Below, piece after piece: positions 15,878 to 23,575 of a stretch of DNA of 64,000 nucleotides. The translations under genes were made by a program, and so were the position numbers. The notes beneath the pieces were generated by a model. That model worked only from the letters and a program-made list of their open reading frames with translations, was not told the DNA's origin and did not search any database. Each line of letters begins with the position of its first letter. Within the stretch, counting starts at the first letter, position 1. The DNA comes from an uncultured Oscillospiraceae bacterium (GTDB lineage Bacteria; Bacillota; Clostridia; Oscillospirales; Oscillospiraceae), in NCBI GenBank assembly GCA_910578505.1, contig CAJTPV010000005.1, positions 53,568-117,567 of the forward strand. The letters run 5' to 3'.

Positions 15878-17065
15878 ATGGCGGCATATAGCTTTGATAC
15901 GGTCATCGACCGCAGAAATACCAACAGTCTGAAATATGACTTCGCGGCGGAACACGGCCTGCCGGAGGACGTGCTCCCCCTCTGGGTGGCGGACATGGAT
16001 TTCCCCGCGCCGGAGCCGGTGCTGCAGGCCCTGCGGCGGGCCGTGGACCACGGCATCTTCGGCTACAGCAACACAAAGGGGGACTACTATGAGGCGGTCT
16101 CCGGCTGGTTCCGGGAGCGCTTCGGCTGGCGGACGCAGCCAGAGTGGATGGTCAAAACGCCGGGCGTGGTGTTCGCGCTGGCCGCGGCAGTCCGGGCGCT
16201 GACGGCGCCGGGGGACGCCATTCTCGTCCAGTCGCCGGTCTACTACCCGTTCTTCAGCGTCATCCGGGACAACCAGCGGCAGGTCGTGGAAAACCGGCTG
16301 GTCTATACGGACGGGCGCTATGAGATCGATTTCGCGGACTTTGAGCGGAAGATTGCGGAAAGCCATGTGAAGATGTTCTTCCTGTGCAGCCCCCACAATC
16401 CCGTCGGCAGGGTCTGGACGGCGGAGGAGCTGCGGCGGCTGGGCGGCGTGTGCCAGCGGTACGGCGTGTTCGTGGTCTCCGATGAGATCCACTGCGACTT
16501 CGCCTTCCCGGACCACCCCCACACCATCTTTCTGGAGGCCAATCCCCATCTGGCGAGGCAGGCGATCGTCTGCACCGCGCCCAGCAAGACCTTCAATCTG
16601 GCGGGGCTCCAGGCGTCCAACATCTGGATTCCGGACAGCGGCGTCCGGGAGCGCTTCCGGCAGGCCGTGGGGCGCAGCGGCTACGCCGAATTGAACGCCC
16701 TGGGTCTGGTGGCCTGCCAGGCCGCATACCAACACGGCGGGGAGTGGCTGGAGGCATGCAGGACGTATATGCGGGACAATCTCGCCTTCCTGCGGGGATA
16801 TCTGGCCGCCCATATCCCGCAGGTCCGGCTCGTGGAGCCGGAGGGCACGTATTTCGCCTGGCTGGACTGCTCCGGCCTGGGGCTGTCCGACCAGGACCTG
16901 GACCGGCTCATCATCCACGGCGCGAAGCTGTGGCTGGACGCGGGACATATTTTCGGCGGGGACGCCGGACAGTTCCAGCGGGTGGTCCTGGCCTGCCCCA
17001 GAGCCACGCTCCAGCTGGCTCTGGAGCGGCTGGCGCGGGCCGTGAAGGGGGATAAACAGGGATGA
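15878..17065 (+). CDS. MalY/PatB-type cystathionine beta-lyase (PLP aminotransferase fold)
   Basis: A 395-residue class I/II fold-type I PLP enzyme. VLPLWVADMDFPAPEPV and GYSNTKGDYYEAVSGWF are hallmarks of MalY/PatB C-S lyases. VSDEIHCDF carries the PLP-ring Asp and SKTFNLAGLQ the Schiff-base Lys. Members cleave cystathionine to homocysteine, pyruvate and ammonia. The ATG at 15878 has AGGAGGT seven bases upstream. The stop overlaps the start of a homocysteine methyltransferase gene, so the two probably run successive steps toward methionine. Confidence 0.92.
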   Translation: MAAYSFDTVIDRRNTNSLKYDFAAEHGLPEDVLPLWVADMDFPAPEPVLQALRRAVDHGIFGYSNTKGDYYEAVSGWFRERFGWRTQPEWMVKTPGVVFALAAAVRALTAPGDAILVQSPVYYPFFSVIRDNQRQVVENRLVYTDGRYEIDFADFERKIAESHVKMFFLCSPHNPVGRVWTAEELRRLGGVCQRYGVFVVSDEIHCDFAFPDHPHTIFLEANPHLARQAIVCTAPSKTFNLAGLQASNIWIPDSGVRERFRQAVGRSGYAELNALGLVACQAAYQHGGEWLEACRTYMRDNLAFLRGYLAAHIPQVRLVEPEGTYFAWLDCSGLGLSDQDLDRLIIHGAKLWLDAGHIFGGDAGQFQRVVLACPRATLQLALERLARAVKGDKQG

Positions 17066-17937
17066 CGCGGGAGGAATTCTGGGCCCTGGCCGGGCAGGGC
17101 GTGGTCCTGCTGGACGGCGCCACCGGCTCCAACCTGCGCCGGGCGGGCCTGCCGGTGGGCGTGTCGCCGGAGAGGTGGATTCTGGAGCACCCCGCGATCC
17201 TGCTGGAGCTGCAGAGGGGCTATGTGGACGCCGGCAGTCAGATCCTCTACGCCCCCACCTTCGGCAGCAACCGGGTCAGCCTCAGCAACTATGGTCTGGA
17301 GGACCAGATTACGCAGCTGAACGCCGCCCTGGTCCGGCTGTCCAGGGAGGCCGCGGAGGGCCGGGCCCTGGTGGCCGGGGACTTTATGACCACCGGCCGG
17401 GCCCTGGAGCCGGCGGGGGAGATGACCTACAGCCAGCTGTACGACATCTACCGGGAGCAGATCGCCGCCCTGGCGGAGGCCGGGGTCGACCTGCTTGTGG
17501 CGGAGACCATGATGGGCGTGGAGGAGACCGCCGCCGCCCTGGACGCGGCCCGGTCGGTGTGCGATCTGGCTGTGCTGTGCTCCCTGAGCGTGGAGGCGGA
17601 CGGCAGCGCGCTCTTTGACGGCAGCGCCGCGGAGGCTGTGGTCACCCTCCAGGAGATGGGCGCGGCGGCGGTGGGCGTGAACTGCTCCGTGGGGCCGGAT
17701 CAGCTGGAGGCCGTGGTGGCGGGGATGCGGGCCGTGGCGGAGGTGCCCGTCATCGCCAAGCCCAACGCCGGCATGCCGGTGATGACGGAGACCGGCGAGG
17801 CCCTCTACAGCATGGGGCCGGAGGACTTCGCCCGGCACATGCGCACGCTGGTGGACGCGGGGGCCGGCGTTGTGGGCGGCTGCTGCGGCACCACGCCGGA
17901 CTATATCCGGCAGGTCCGGGCGGCGCTGGGGCGCTGA
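17062..17937 (+). CDS. Homocysteine S-methyltransferase family protein
   Basis: A 291-residue TIM-barrel zinc enzyme of the Hcy-binding family (MmuM, BHMT and MetH N-terminal module). DGATGSNL lies near the N-terminus. The zinc ligands are a Cys in VGVNCSVGP and the pair in VGGCCGTTPDY near the end. It methylates homocysteine; the donor (S-methylmethionine, betaine, or a corrinoid/folate partner) cannot be read. The start overlaps the lyase stop (ATGA). At this length there is no cobalamin or folate domain, so it is not a full MetH. Confidence 0.9.
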   Translation: MTREEFWALAGQGVVLLDGATGSNLRRAGLPVGVSPERWILEHPAILLELQRGYVDAGSQILYAPTFGSNRVSLSNYGLEDQITQLNAALVRLSREAAEGRALVAGDFMTTGRALEPAGEMTYSQLYDIYREQIAALAEAGVDLLVAETMMGVEETAAALDAARSVCDLAVLCSLSVEADGSALFDGSAAEAVVTLQEMGAAAVGVNCSVGPDQLEAVVAGMRAVAEVPVIAKPNAGMPVMTETGEALYSMGPEDFARHMRTLVDAGAGVVGGCCGTTPDYIRQVRAALGR

Positions 17938-17951
17938 GACGGCGCGGAAAA

Positions 17952-17989
17952 GCCGCCGGAGGACGGTGTCCTTCCGGCGGCTCACTTTA
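17952..17989 (+). terminator. Terminator after the methyltransferase gene
   Basis: GCCGCCGGA-GGAC (17952-17964) pairs with GTCCTTCCGGCGGC (17968-17981) with one bulge, followed by TCACTTTAT. It is 14 bp after the stop and shared with the convergent thioredoxin gene. Confidence 0.7.
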
Positions 17990-18003
17990 TGGACTGCGCG
18001 CTC

Positions 18004-18324
18004 TCAGACTGCCCCCCAGGCGGCCAGCTTCCGCTCCAGGTCCTCTTTGCTGGACAGCCCCACAGATGTACCCCTGACCTTCCCGCCCTGGAAGCAGAGC
18101 AGGGCCGGGATGCTGCTGATGCCGTAGAACGCGGCCAGCTCCGGGGCCTGGTCCACATTGCATTTGGCGATTTTGACTCTGCCGGCGTACTGCTCCGCCA
18201 GCTGCCCCATCACCGGCGCCAGCATTTGGCAGGGGCCGCACCAGTCGGCGTAAAAGTCCACCAGCACGGGGAGGTCGGACTGAAGGACCTCCTGTCTGAA
18301 ATTTCCGCCGTTCAACGCCTTCAT
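18004..18324 (-). CDS. trxA: Thioredoxin
   Basis: A 106-residue thioredoxin with the active site WCGPC at residues 28-32, FYADWCGPCQMLAP context, cis-Pro in SSIPALLCF and a Gly-rich end. It reduces protein disulfides in the cytosol. The ATG at 18324 has AAGGAG seven bases upstream; a GTG immediately before is too close. The start overlaps the stop of an FTR-like gene (TGATG). This suggests that the FTR-like protein, rather than an NADPH thioredoxin reductase, may be its partner. Confidence 0.93.
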   Translation of the reverse strand: MKALNGGNFRQEVLQSDLPVLVDFYADWCGPCQMLAPVMGQLAEQYAGRVKIAKCNVDQAPELAAFYGISSIPALLCFQGGKVRGTSVGLSSKEDLERKLAAWGAV

Positions 18325-18554
18325 CACGCTTCTCCTTCCTCCTCGTAAGATTTGTAGTACAGCAAGCAGTGGCAGAAGCCCTCAAAATGGGGGTCCTCGA
18401 TCTGCTCCCGAAACTCCCGGCACATACAGCGGGTGGCCTCCGTCCGCTCCAGCCGGCAGGGGCAGTAGCCGCCGGTGTGCCGCAGGCCCTCCCGCACGGT
18501 TTTGACCACCTCGGCGTCCGGATTCAGGGAAATCTTCGCTTTCAAGGAAAACAC
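18324..18554 (-). CDS. Ferredoxin-thioredoxin reductase catalytic-subunit-like protein
   Basis: A 76-residue protein with the six cysteines of the FTR catalytic chain: CPC (31, 33), CMC (43, 45) and CHC (61, 63). In plant and cyanobacterial FTR these hold a [4Fe-4S] cluster next to a redox disulfide that receives electrons from ferredoxin and reduces thioredoxin. The spacing between the first two pairs is shorter than in chloroplast FTR. No variable (alpha) subunit gene is seen. Translational overlap with thioredoxin supports the role. It starts with GTG at 18554; a TTG at 18545 is an alternative. Confidence 0.82.
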   Translation of the reverse strand: MFSLKAKISLNPDAEVVKTVREGLRHTGGYCPCRLERTEATRCMCREFREQIEDPHFEGFCHCLLYYKSYEEEGEA

Positions 18555-18602
18555 CGCCTTTCTTTTTGTACGGTCAGTTTACCAAAAAGAAGCGGCGGTG
18601 TA

Positions 18603-18617
18603 TGTAATTGAATCACA
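18603..18617. promoter_or_regulatory. Possible Crp/Fnr-family operator upstream of the FTR-thioredoxin pair
   Basis: TGTAATTGAATCACA is a 15-bp near-palindrome (TGTrA arms, five-base centre) in the 67-bp gap between the Crp/Fnr gene and the FTR-like gene. It resembles Crp-type half-sites; it is a candidate only. Confidence 0.3.
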
Positions 18618-18621
18618 TTGC

Positions 18622-19284
18622 TTACAGATATTTCCGCAATTTTTCCTTGTCCCGGATCTCCACCCTGCCCCGCTTCAGGGCGACGGCACCCTCTTCGGAC
18701 AGATACTTCAGCACCTTGGAGACCACCTCCCTGGCGCTGCCGATGTTCCGGGCGATCTCGTCGTGGGTCATATGCAGCACCGGCTGGTCCCGGCGCGCCA
18801 TCTCGTCCCAGAGGAAAATGGCCACCCGGCGGTCCGCCCCCAGAAACAGGATCTGCTGCAGCATCCACATGACGTCGGAAAAGCGCTCCGCCGTCTGTTT
18901 ATACAGATACAGGCCCACATAGGGGTTGCTGTCCATAATGGGGCGCAGGACGTTGGCGGGGATAACGATGGTCCGGGCCGTCTCCGCCGCCTCGATGAGG
19001 ATGTCAAATTGGATGGAATCCAGCAGGCAGGACGCGGACAGCACACAGGTCTCACCGGCATGGATGCGGAAGAGCGTCACCTCCCGTCCCTCGTCGGAGA
19101 CGATATAGACCCGCAGCACCCCTGACAGCACAAGGATCGCCCCCTTGCACTCCAGGTCGGACCGCTGGATCATGGCTCCCTTCTCATAGCGCGCCTCAGC
19201 GGCGGAGCGCAGGATGCGCTCCTTTTCCCCGCCGGACAGCCTGCCCCAAAAGGGATAGGCTGCCGCCAGCCTGGCTTCCTCCAT
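18622..19284 (-). CDS. Crp/Fnr-family transcriptional regulator
   Basis: A 220-residue regulator. Residues 15-125 are a cyclic-nucleotide-binding-fold sensor (GAILVLSGVLRVYIVSDEGREVTLFRI, ETCVLSASCLL). Residues 145-215 are a Crp-type winged HTH with MTHDEIARNIGSAREVVSKVLKYLSEEGAV. The sensor keeps three cysteines around residues 45-90 (including CVLSASCLL), but not the Fnr N-terminal cluster, so it may be heme- or thiol-linked rather than Fnr-like. The ATG at 19284 has AGGAGG eight bases upstream. It lies immediately upstream of the FTR-like/thioredoxin genes and may control them. Confidence 0.88.
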   Translation of the reverse strand: MEEARLAAAYPFWGRLSGGEKERILRSAAEARYEKGAMIQRSDLECKGAILVLSGVLRVYIVSDEGREVTLFRIHAGETCVLSASCLLDSIQFDILIEAAETARTIVIPANVLRPIMDSNPYVGLYLYKQTAERFSDVMWMLQQILFLGADRRVAIFLWDEMARRDQPVLHMTHDEIARNIGSAREVVSKVLKYLSEEGAVALKRGRVEIRDKEKLRKYL

Positions 19285-19634
19285 TGCCCGTTCCTCCTCG
19301 TTTGCAAAATTTGCGGACAGAGATTCCCGGCGCTGCCGCCTCCCTATCATAATCGTTTCCAGCCGGTTTGTAAAGATGCGGACAGCACAATCATATCACG
19401 CCTCTTAGCTCAAAAACCATCACCTTTTTCATACAAATCCCCCCAATAATCTAAAGGATCCGCAGGCTCGAAAGCCGTACGGATCCCCTTTAAATCTATG
19501 CAGACGGGGCAAAAGCCGTCCCACTACAAAATCATTATATGGAAAGGGCCGGAAAAAGTCAATGGGGGATTGAAAAAAACTGGCGCCAATAACAAGGTTA
19601 AGCAAATCTTAATCATTTCTTATACCACTCTCCC
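19285..19634. other. 350-bp AT-richer non-coding gap with two stem-loops
   Basis: No gene is seen. GGATCCG (19456-19462) pairs with CGGATCC (19480-19486) around an inner GGCT-CGAA-AGCC stem, and GACGG/CCGTC sits near 19504-19520. The gap separates divergent genes and is AT-richer than its surroundings. Confidence 0.5.
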
Positions 19635-19684
19635 TTGCGGAAACGGCGGCGCTCCTGTATAGTGTGTACTAATTCAGCTAGTAC
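19635..19684 (+). promoter_or_regulatory. Promoter and GntR-type operator of the ABC exporter operon
   Basis: TTGCGG (19635-19640), 17 bases, TATAGT (19658-19663). Right after the -10 lies the inverted repeat GTACTA-N7-TAGTAC (19666-19684), spanning the expected start of transcription. This fits autorepression by the YtrA-like GntR protein encoded downstream. Confidence 0.72.
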
Positions 19685-19702
19685 AGTTAGGAAGTGATTT
19701 GT

Positions 19703-19789
19703 ATGACCACAAGTTTAGCGTTTATGCTGGGGGGAATTCTGTTTTTGTTCTGCTCTATTTATACCGCCGCGCTGCTGCTGCGCCGATAG
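19703..19789 (+). CDS. 28-residue single-helix membrane peptide at the operon head
   Basis: A short frame: MTTSLAFMLGG followed by ILFLFCSIYTAALLLRR and TAG. It is almost wholly one hydrophobic helix with a positive end, as in small bacterial membrane peptides. AGGAAG lies about ten bases before its ATG. Its stop codon (TAG) runs into the AGGAGGG that serves the GntR gene, so translation of the two is probably linked. No function is known to me. Confidence 0.55.
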   Translation: MTTSLAFMLGGILFLFCSIYTAALLLRR

Positions 19790-19800
19790 GAGGGATCGAT

Positions 19801-20163
19801 GTGCTGCAATTGAACTACCGGGACTCCCGTCCCATCTACGGGCAGATCAAGGACGGCCTGCGCAGGCTGATCGTCACCGGCGCCCTGGAGCCGGACGAAA
19901 AGCTGCCCTCCGTCCGGGCCATGGCCATGGACCTGGCCATTAATCCCAACACCATCCAGCGGGCCTATGCGGAGTTGGAATCCGAGGGGTTCCTCTACTC
20001 CGTCCCCGGCAAGGGCAGCTTCGCCGCCCTGCCGCCGGAGCCCCTGGAGGCCCGCCGCCAGGAGCTGCTGGCAAAACTCCGTGAGCTGATCGCCGAGCTG
20101 CGGTGCCTGCGCTTTACGGACGAGGAGATCCTCACCGCAGTAAAGGAGGGACTGAAACAATGA
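19801..20163 (+). CDS. GntR-family repressor, YtrA subfamily
   Basis: A 120-residue regulator. A winged HTH (QLNYRDSRPIYGQIKDGLRRLIVTG..., LPSVRAMAMDLAINPNTIQRAYAELESEGFLYSVPGKGSF) is followed by a short helical dimerisation tail, the YtrA architecture without a large ligand domain. The GTG at 19801 follows AGGAGGG by six bases. Members repress ABC exporter operons, often released by cell-wall or antibiotic stress. It overlaps the next ATG by four bases (ATGA). Confidence 0.92.
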   Translation: MLQLNYRDSRPIYGQIKDGLRRLIVTGALEPDEKLPSVRAMAMDLAINPNTIQRAYAELESEGFLYSVPGKGSFAALPPEPLEARRQELLAKLRELIAELRCLRFTDEEILTAVKEGLKQ

Positions 20164-21059
20164 TCGAAGTCAAGAATATCGTCAAGACCTTTGACGGCTT
20201 TGCCGCCCTGGACGGCGCGTCCATCACCGTCCCCGACGGCGGCGTCTACGGGCTGGTGGGCCCCAACGGCGCGGGCAAGTCCACCATCATCCGCCACCTG
20301 ACCGGCATCTACGCCCCTGACAGCGGCGAGGTGCTGGTGGAGGGGGAGCCGGTGTATGAAAACCCCGCCAAGAAGGCCCTGCTGGCGGTCATCCCGGACG
20401 ACTGGTTCTATTTCCCATCCTCCACGATCTACGACATGATGCGCTTTTACCGGGGCTTCTACCCCAATTTTGACATGAAGCGGTACGAGAAGTTCAAGGA
20501 GGTCTTCTCCCTGCCGGAGAAATCCCCCATCCGCCGCATGAGCAAGGGCATGCAGAAGCAGGCGGCTTTCTGGCTGACCATGTGCTGCCGTCCCAAGTAC
20601 CTGATCCTGGACGAACCGGTAGACGGCCTGGACCCGGTGATGCGCCGGCAGGTGTGGAGCCTGATGATGAGCGACGTATCCGAGCACGGCACCACGGTTC
20701 TGGTGTCCTCCCACAACCTGCGGGAGCTGGAGGACGTGTGCGACCATGTGGGCATCATGAACAAAGGCAAGGTGCTGCTGGAGCGCAGCCTCAGCGACCT
20801 CCAGGACAACATCGTCAAGCTCCAGGCGGTCTGGAAGCCCGGCGAGGCCCCCGTCCTGCCCCGGGAGCTGGAAGTGCTCCACACCTCCCACGTGGGCCGC
20901 GTATACACCTACATCGTGCGCGGGAAGGCCCACGACGTCACAGAGCGGCTGCAGGTCCATCAGCCCCTGATGCTGGAGGCCCTGCCCCTGTCGCTGGAGG
21001 AAATCTTTATCTATGAATTGGGAGGTGAGCAGTATGCAGTCAAAGAGATCATTCTTTAA
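20160..21059 (+). CDS. ABC transporter ATP-binding protein (YtrB-like exporter)
   Basis: A 299-residue ATPase. Walker A is VGPNGAGKST (about 33-42); the signature is degenerate (RMSKGMQKQ in place of LSGGQ); Walker B is LILDEPVDGLD; the switch His is in SSHNLREL. A C-terminal extension of about 90 residues follows. It pairs with the large permease that starts inside its 3' end (overlap of 26 bp). The GntR-ATPase-permease order matches YtrA-type exporter operons. Confidence 0.92.
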   Translation: MIEVKNIVKTFDGFAALDGASITVPDGGVYGLVGPNGAGKSTIIRHLTGIYAPDSGEVLVEGEPVYENPAKKALLAVIPDDWFYFPSSTIYDMMRFYRGFYPNFDMKRYEKFKEVFSLPEKSPIRRMSKGMQKQAAFWLTMCCRPKYLILDEPVDGLDPVMRRQVWSLMMSDVSEHGTTVLVSSHNLRELEDVCDHVGIMNKGKVLLERSLSDLQDNIVKLQAVWKPGEAPVLPRELEVLHTSHVGRVYTYIVRGKAHDVTERLQVHQPLMLEALPLSLEEIFIYELGGEQYAVKEIIL

Positions 21060-22902
21060 CAAGACGCTGTTCCGGAAAAACCTGACCCGCTTCTGGCCCC
21101 TGTGGGGCGGCGTGTCCATCGCGGGGGCCCTGATCCCGTTGTATATGGTGCTGATGCTGACAACGGATATGTCCCACGGCCTTCATCCGGAGCCCGGCTA
21201 CTTTGCGGAGGCCCTTTACAGCGCCGTCACCTTTTTCGCCCCGGCGTTTATCATGGGCTACGCTATTTTGTGCGCCATGCTGGTGTGGGGCTACCTGTAC
21301 TCCCCCCGGGCCGTGGGGCTGATGCACACCCTGCCGGTGGACCGGACGTGCCTCTTTGTCACCAACACTGTGTCCGGCCTGACCATGATCGCCGTCCCCT
21401 TTGCTGTGGTGGGCGGATTAATGAGCCTGGTGGCGCTGATTTTCGGCTTTTTCCATCCGGTAGCTTTTGTCAACACCGTGGCGGCGGTGGTCTTTATGGC
21501 CCTGCTGTTTTTCGGCCTGGCTACCCTGTGCGCCATGCTGACGGGCCATAACGCCGTGCTGCCGGTGCTGTATCTGCTGGTGAACTTCCTGGCGGAGATC
21601 GTGGAGTTCCTGATGGCCTATATGACCAGCCAGTTCCTGATGGGCGTGGCCTCGCCGAACGTGGGCCGGTTCCTGTTTCTGACCCCCGTCCTGCAGATCT
21701 ACGCCAATTTCCACTCCGGTTATCCGGACGTCCCGGAGGCGGAAGCCCCCGTCCTGTCCGGCCTGGGCACGGTGGCGCTGTATGGGCTGGCGGGATTGGG
21801 CCTGCTGGCGCTGGCGTGGCTGCTGTACCGGAAACGGCAGAGCGAGCGGGCCGGGGACGTCGTGGCTTACCGCCCCCTGCGGCCGGTGTTCCGCTACGGC
21901 GTCGCCCTGCTGAGCGCCCTGACCCTGGGCCAGCTGCTCTACGAGCTGCTGTGGGACGCCATTTTCCACAACGGCTGGGCGCTGACGGCGGACTTGATCC
22001 CCACCATGGTCTGTATGGCAATCGTCGGCGTGATCGGGTACTACATCGCGTCCATGCTGCTGGAGAAATCCCTGCGGGTATTCAAGGGCAGCTGGCGGGG
22101 CGTGGCGACCGTATGCGCGGGGGTGGTCATCCTCTGCGGCGTGGTCTCCATGGACCCGCTGGGTCTGGAGAGCAAGCTCCCGGAGCTGGACGATATCGAG
22201 CACATTTCTATCATGAGCTCAATGGACCTGAATATCAACCCGGCCACGGAGGAGGGCCGGAAAATGGCGGAGCAGGCGCTGGACATCCACCGGGCGATCC
22301 TGGCCGACAAGACGTATATCTCCCGGTCGATGCGGCAGAGGGAGGGATTCGATGGCGAAGACGGGATGAGATACGGCGACATCTGGATTCGCTATACCAT
22401 GCGGGACGGCCCGGACCTTGTCCGGCACTATCAGCTGCCGTTTTCCGACTCCCGGCTGCGGGATACCAGCACTTATGACGGAAAGCTGTACCAGCTGGCC
22501 AACAGCGAGGAGGCGCTGATGCAGTCCGTCAAGATTCCCCAGGGCAATCTGATGCATGTCAACGTGTACGCCTGCGGCAAGTTCATCGAGGGCGGCGACG
22601 CCTCCCAGCAGCTCTATGAGGCCATGCTTCAGGACGCACGGGAGGGCCGCGTGGACGGCCACACCTTCCCGTGGTGGGAGGACGATGAGCTGGAAAGCCG
22701 TGAGTGGTACGAGGTGGAGCTGGAGATCATCTATAACATCCCCAGCGAGGGCGGCTCCGACACAGGCGGCAACCACCTGAGCCTGCACTCCGGCATGATC
22801 CACACCATAGACGCGCTGGTGGAGGAGGGGTATTTCACCCTGGAGGAGATGCATGACATTAAGAACGGGGATTACGACTTCCTGAACGACGAATTGGGAT
22901 AA
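21034..22902 (+). CDS. ABC-2 type permease with large C-terminal domain (DUF6449-like)
   Basis: A 622-residue membrane protein. The first 370 residues hold eight or more hydrophobic helices (FWPLWGGVSIAGALIPLYMV, FFAPAFIMGYAILCAMLVWGY, and others). From about residue 385 a soluble domain of some 240 residues follows, predicted outside the membrane. I recall this layout as the DUF6449-type permease of GntR-linked exporters. The ATG at 21034 has GGAGGTGA upstream. The substrate is unknown; antibiotic or peptide export is the usual guess for YtrA-type systems. Confidence 0.82.
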   Translation: MQSKRSFFNKTLFRKNLTRFWPLWGGVSIAGALIPLYMVLMLTTDMSHGLHPEPGYFAEALYSAVTFFAPAFIMGYAILCAMLVWGYLYSPRAVGLMHTLPVDRTCLFVTNTVSGLTMIAVPFAVVGGLMSLVALIFGFFHPVAFVNTVAAVVFMALLFFGLATLCAMLTGHNAVLPVLYLLVNFLAEIVEFLMAYMTSQFLMGVASPNVGRFLFLTPVLQIYANFHSGYPDVPEAEAPVLSGLGTVALYGLAGLGLLALAWLLYRKRQSERAGDVVAYRPLRPVFRYGVALLSALTLGQLLYELLWDAIFHNGWALTADLIPTMVCMAIVGVIGYYIASMLLEKSLRVFKGSWRGVATVCAGVVILCGVVSMDPLGLESKLPELDDIEHISIMSSMDLNINPATEEGRKMAEQALDIHRAILADKTYISRSMRQREGFDGEDGMRYGDIWIRYTMRDGPDLVRHYQLPFSDSRLRDTSTYDGKLYQLANSEEALMQSVKIPQGNLMHVNVYACGKFIEGGDASQQLYEAMLQDAREGRVDGHTFPWWEDDELESREWYEVELEIIYNIPSEGGSDTGGNHLSLHSGMIHTIDALVEEGYFTLEEMHDIKNGDYDFLNDELG

Positions 22903-22912
22903 AGAATAAAAC

Positions 22913-22970
22913 GCTCCCTCTATGGAGGCCGGCGCGGAAAAGCGCCGCTTCCCATAGAGGGAGCTGTTTT
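22913..22970 (+). terminator. Terminator of the ABC exporter operon
   Basis: A 13-bp perfect stem (GCTCCCTCTATGG at 22913-22925, CCATAGAGGGAGC at 22952-22964) with an inner GGCGC/GCGCC stem, then TGTTTT. Confidence 0.85.
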
Positions 22971-22989
22971 GGGGGAATCCTGCAGACGG

Positions 22990-23136
22990 TCAGCTGTCCT
23001 TCGACAGGGCGATTTTATCCAGCAGCTCCACAATTTCCTCTCTGGTATACGTATCCTTTTCACCATTGCTGAAAATCAGCCGCAAATCGTAGAGCATGGC
23101 CTTCTCGATGACTTTGTAATCCTTCTCTGTTGGCAT
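22990..23136 (-). CDS. 48-residue hypothetical protein
   Basis: A short minus-strand frame, beginning MPTEKDYKVIEKAMLYDLRL and ending LLDKIALSKDS. It is charged and helical with no membrane segment. The ATG at 23136 has a strong AGGAGGT upstream with eight-base spacing. It stands alone between two terminator-bounded units. I do not recognise a family. The good ribosome binding site and lack of stops make it likely real. Confidence 0.6.
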   Translation of the reverse strand: MPTEKDYKVIEKAMLYDLRLIFSNGEKDTYTREEIVELLDKIALSKDS

Positions 23137-23296
23137 AGCGCTTACCTCCTTGCTCCATCCAGTGGGCGGTATAGCCGGTAACTGATGTCAGTATAGCACG
23201 GTTTACCAGAAATAGCAAGGACAGAGGCAAAACAGCAGCTGCGGCCCCGCTTTTGAGGCTGCTGCTGCTGTTCTGCGCTCTGTACGCGCCGGTCAG

Positions 23297-23431
23297 TTAG
23301 CGGCGATTCTGGCTCTGGTTCTGGTTCTGGTTATTCTGGCTATTCTGATTCTGGTTGTTGTTCTGGTTCTGATTCTGGCTGTTCTGGTTCCGGCTGTTGT
23401 TCTGGCTGTTCTGATTCTGATTGTTGTTCAT
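23297..23431 (-). CDS. 44-residue Asn/Gln-rich low-complexity protein
   Basis: MNNNQNQNSQNNSRNQNSQ and onward to SQNRR: nearly all residues are Asn, Gln or Ser. The ATG at 23431 is preceded by AAAGGAGGT with nine-base spacing, a strong initiation site, so it is translated despite its composition. It lies divergent from rubrerythrin. Small Asn/Gln-rich proteins of spore formers include gamma-type SASPs, but the SASP repeat is not evident here; function unknown. Confidence 0.6.
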   Translation of the reverse strand: MNNNQNQNSQNNSRNQNSQNQNQNNNQNQNSQNNQNQNQSQNRR

Positions 23432-23575
23432 AACACGGAAACCTCCTTTCCAAAGACGGTACGCCCCTATTATGGACAGCCAACGGGGCATTTATACAAA
23501 AAAATTTCTCGAATAAAAATCCTCCCTTTGGAAGAGAATACCGCTATCTCATCTGTGTTGGAAAGGAGCTGTCCT

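Noticed and set aside
23300..23431. Short repeats in the NQNSQN stretch as a possible CRISPR array
   Set aside because: The repeats are 3-9 bp codon-level repeats without unique spacers, and they lie inside a reading frame with a good ribosome binding site. No cas gene is in the window.
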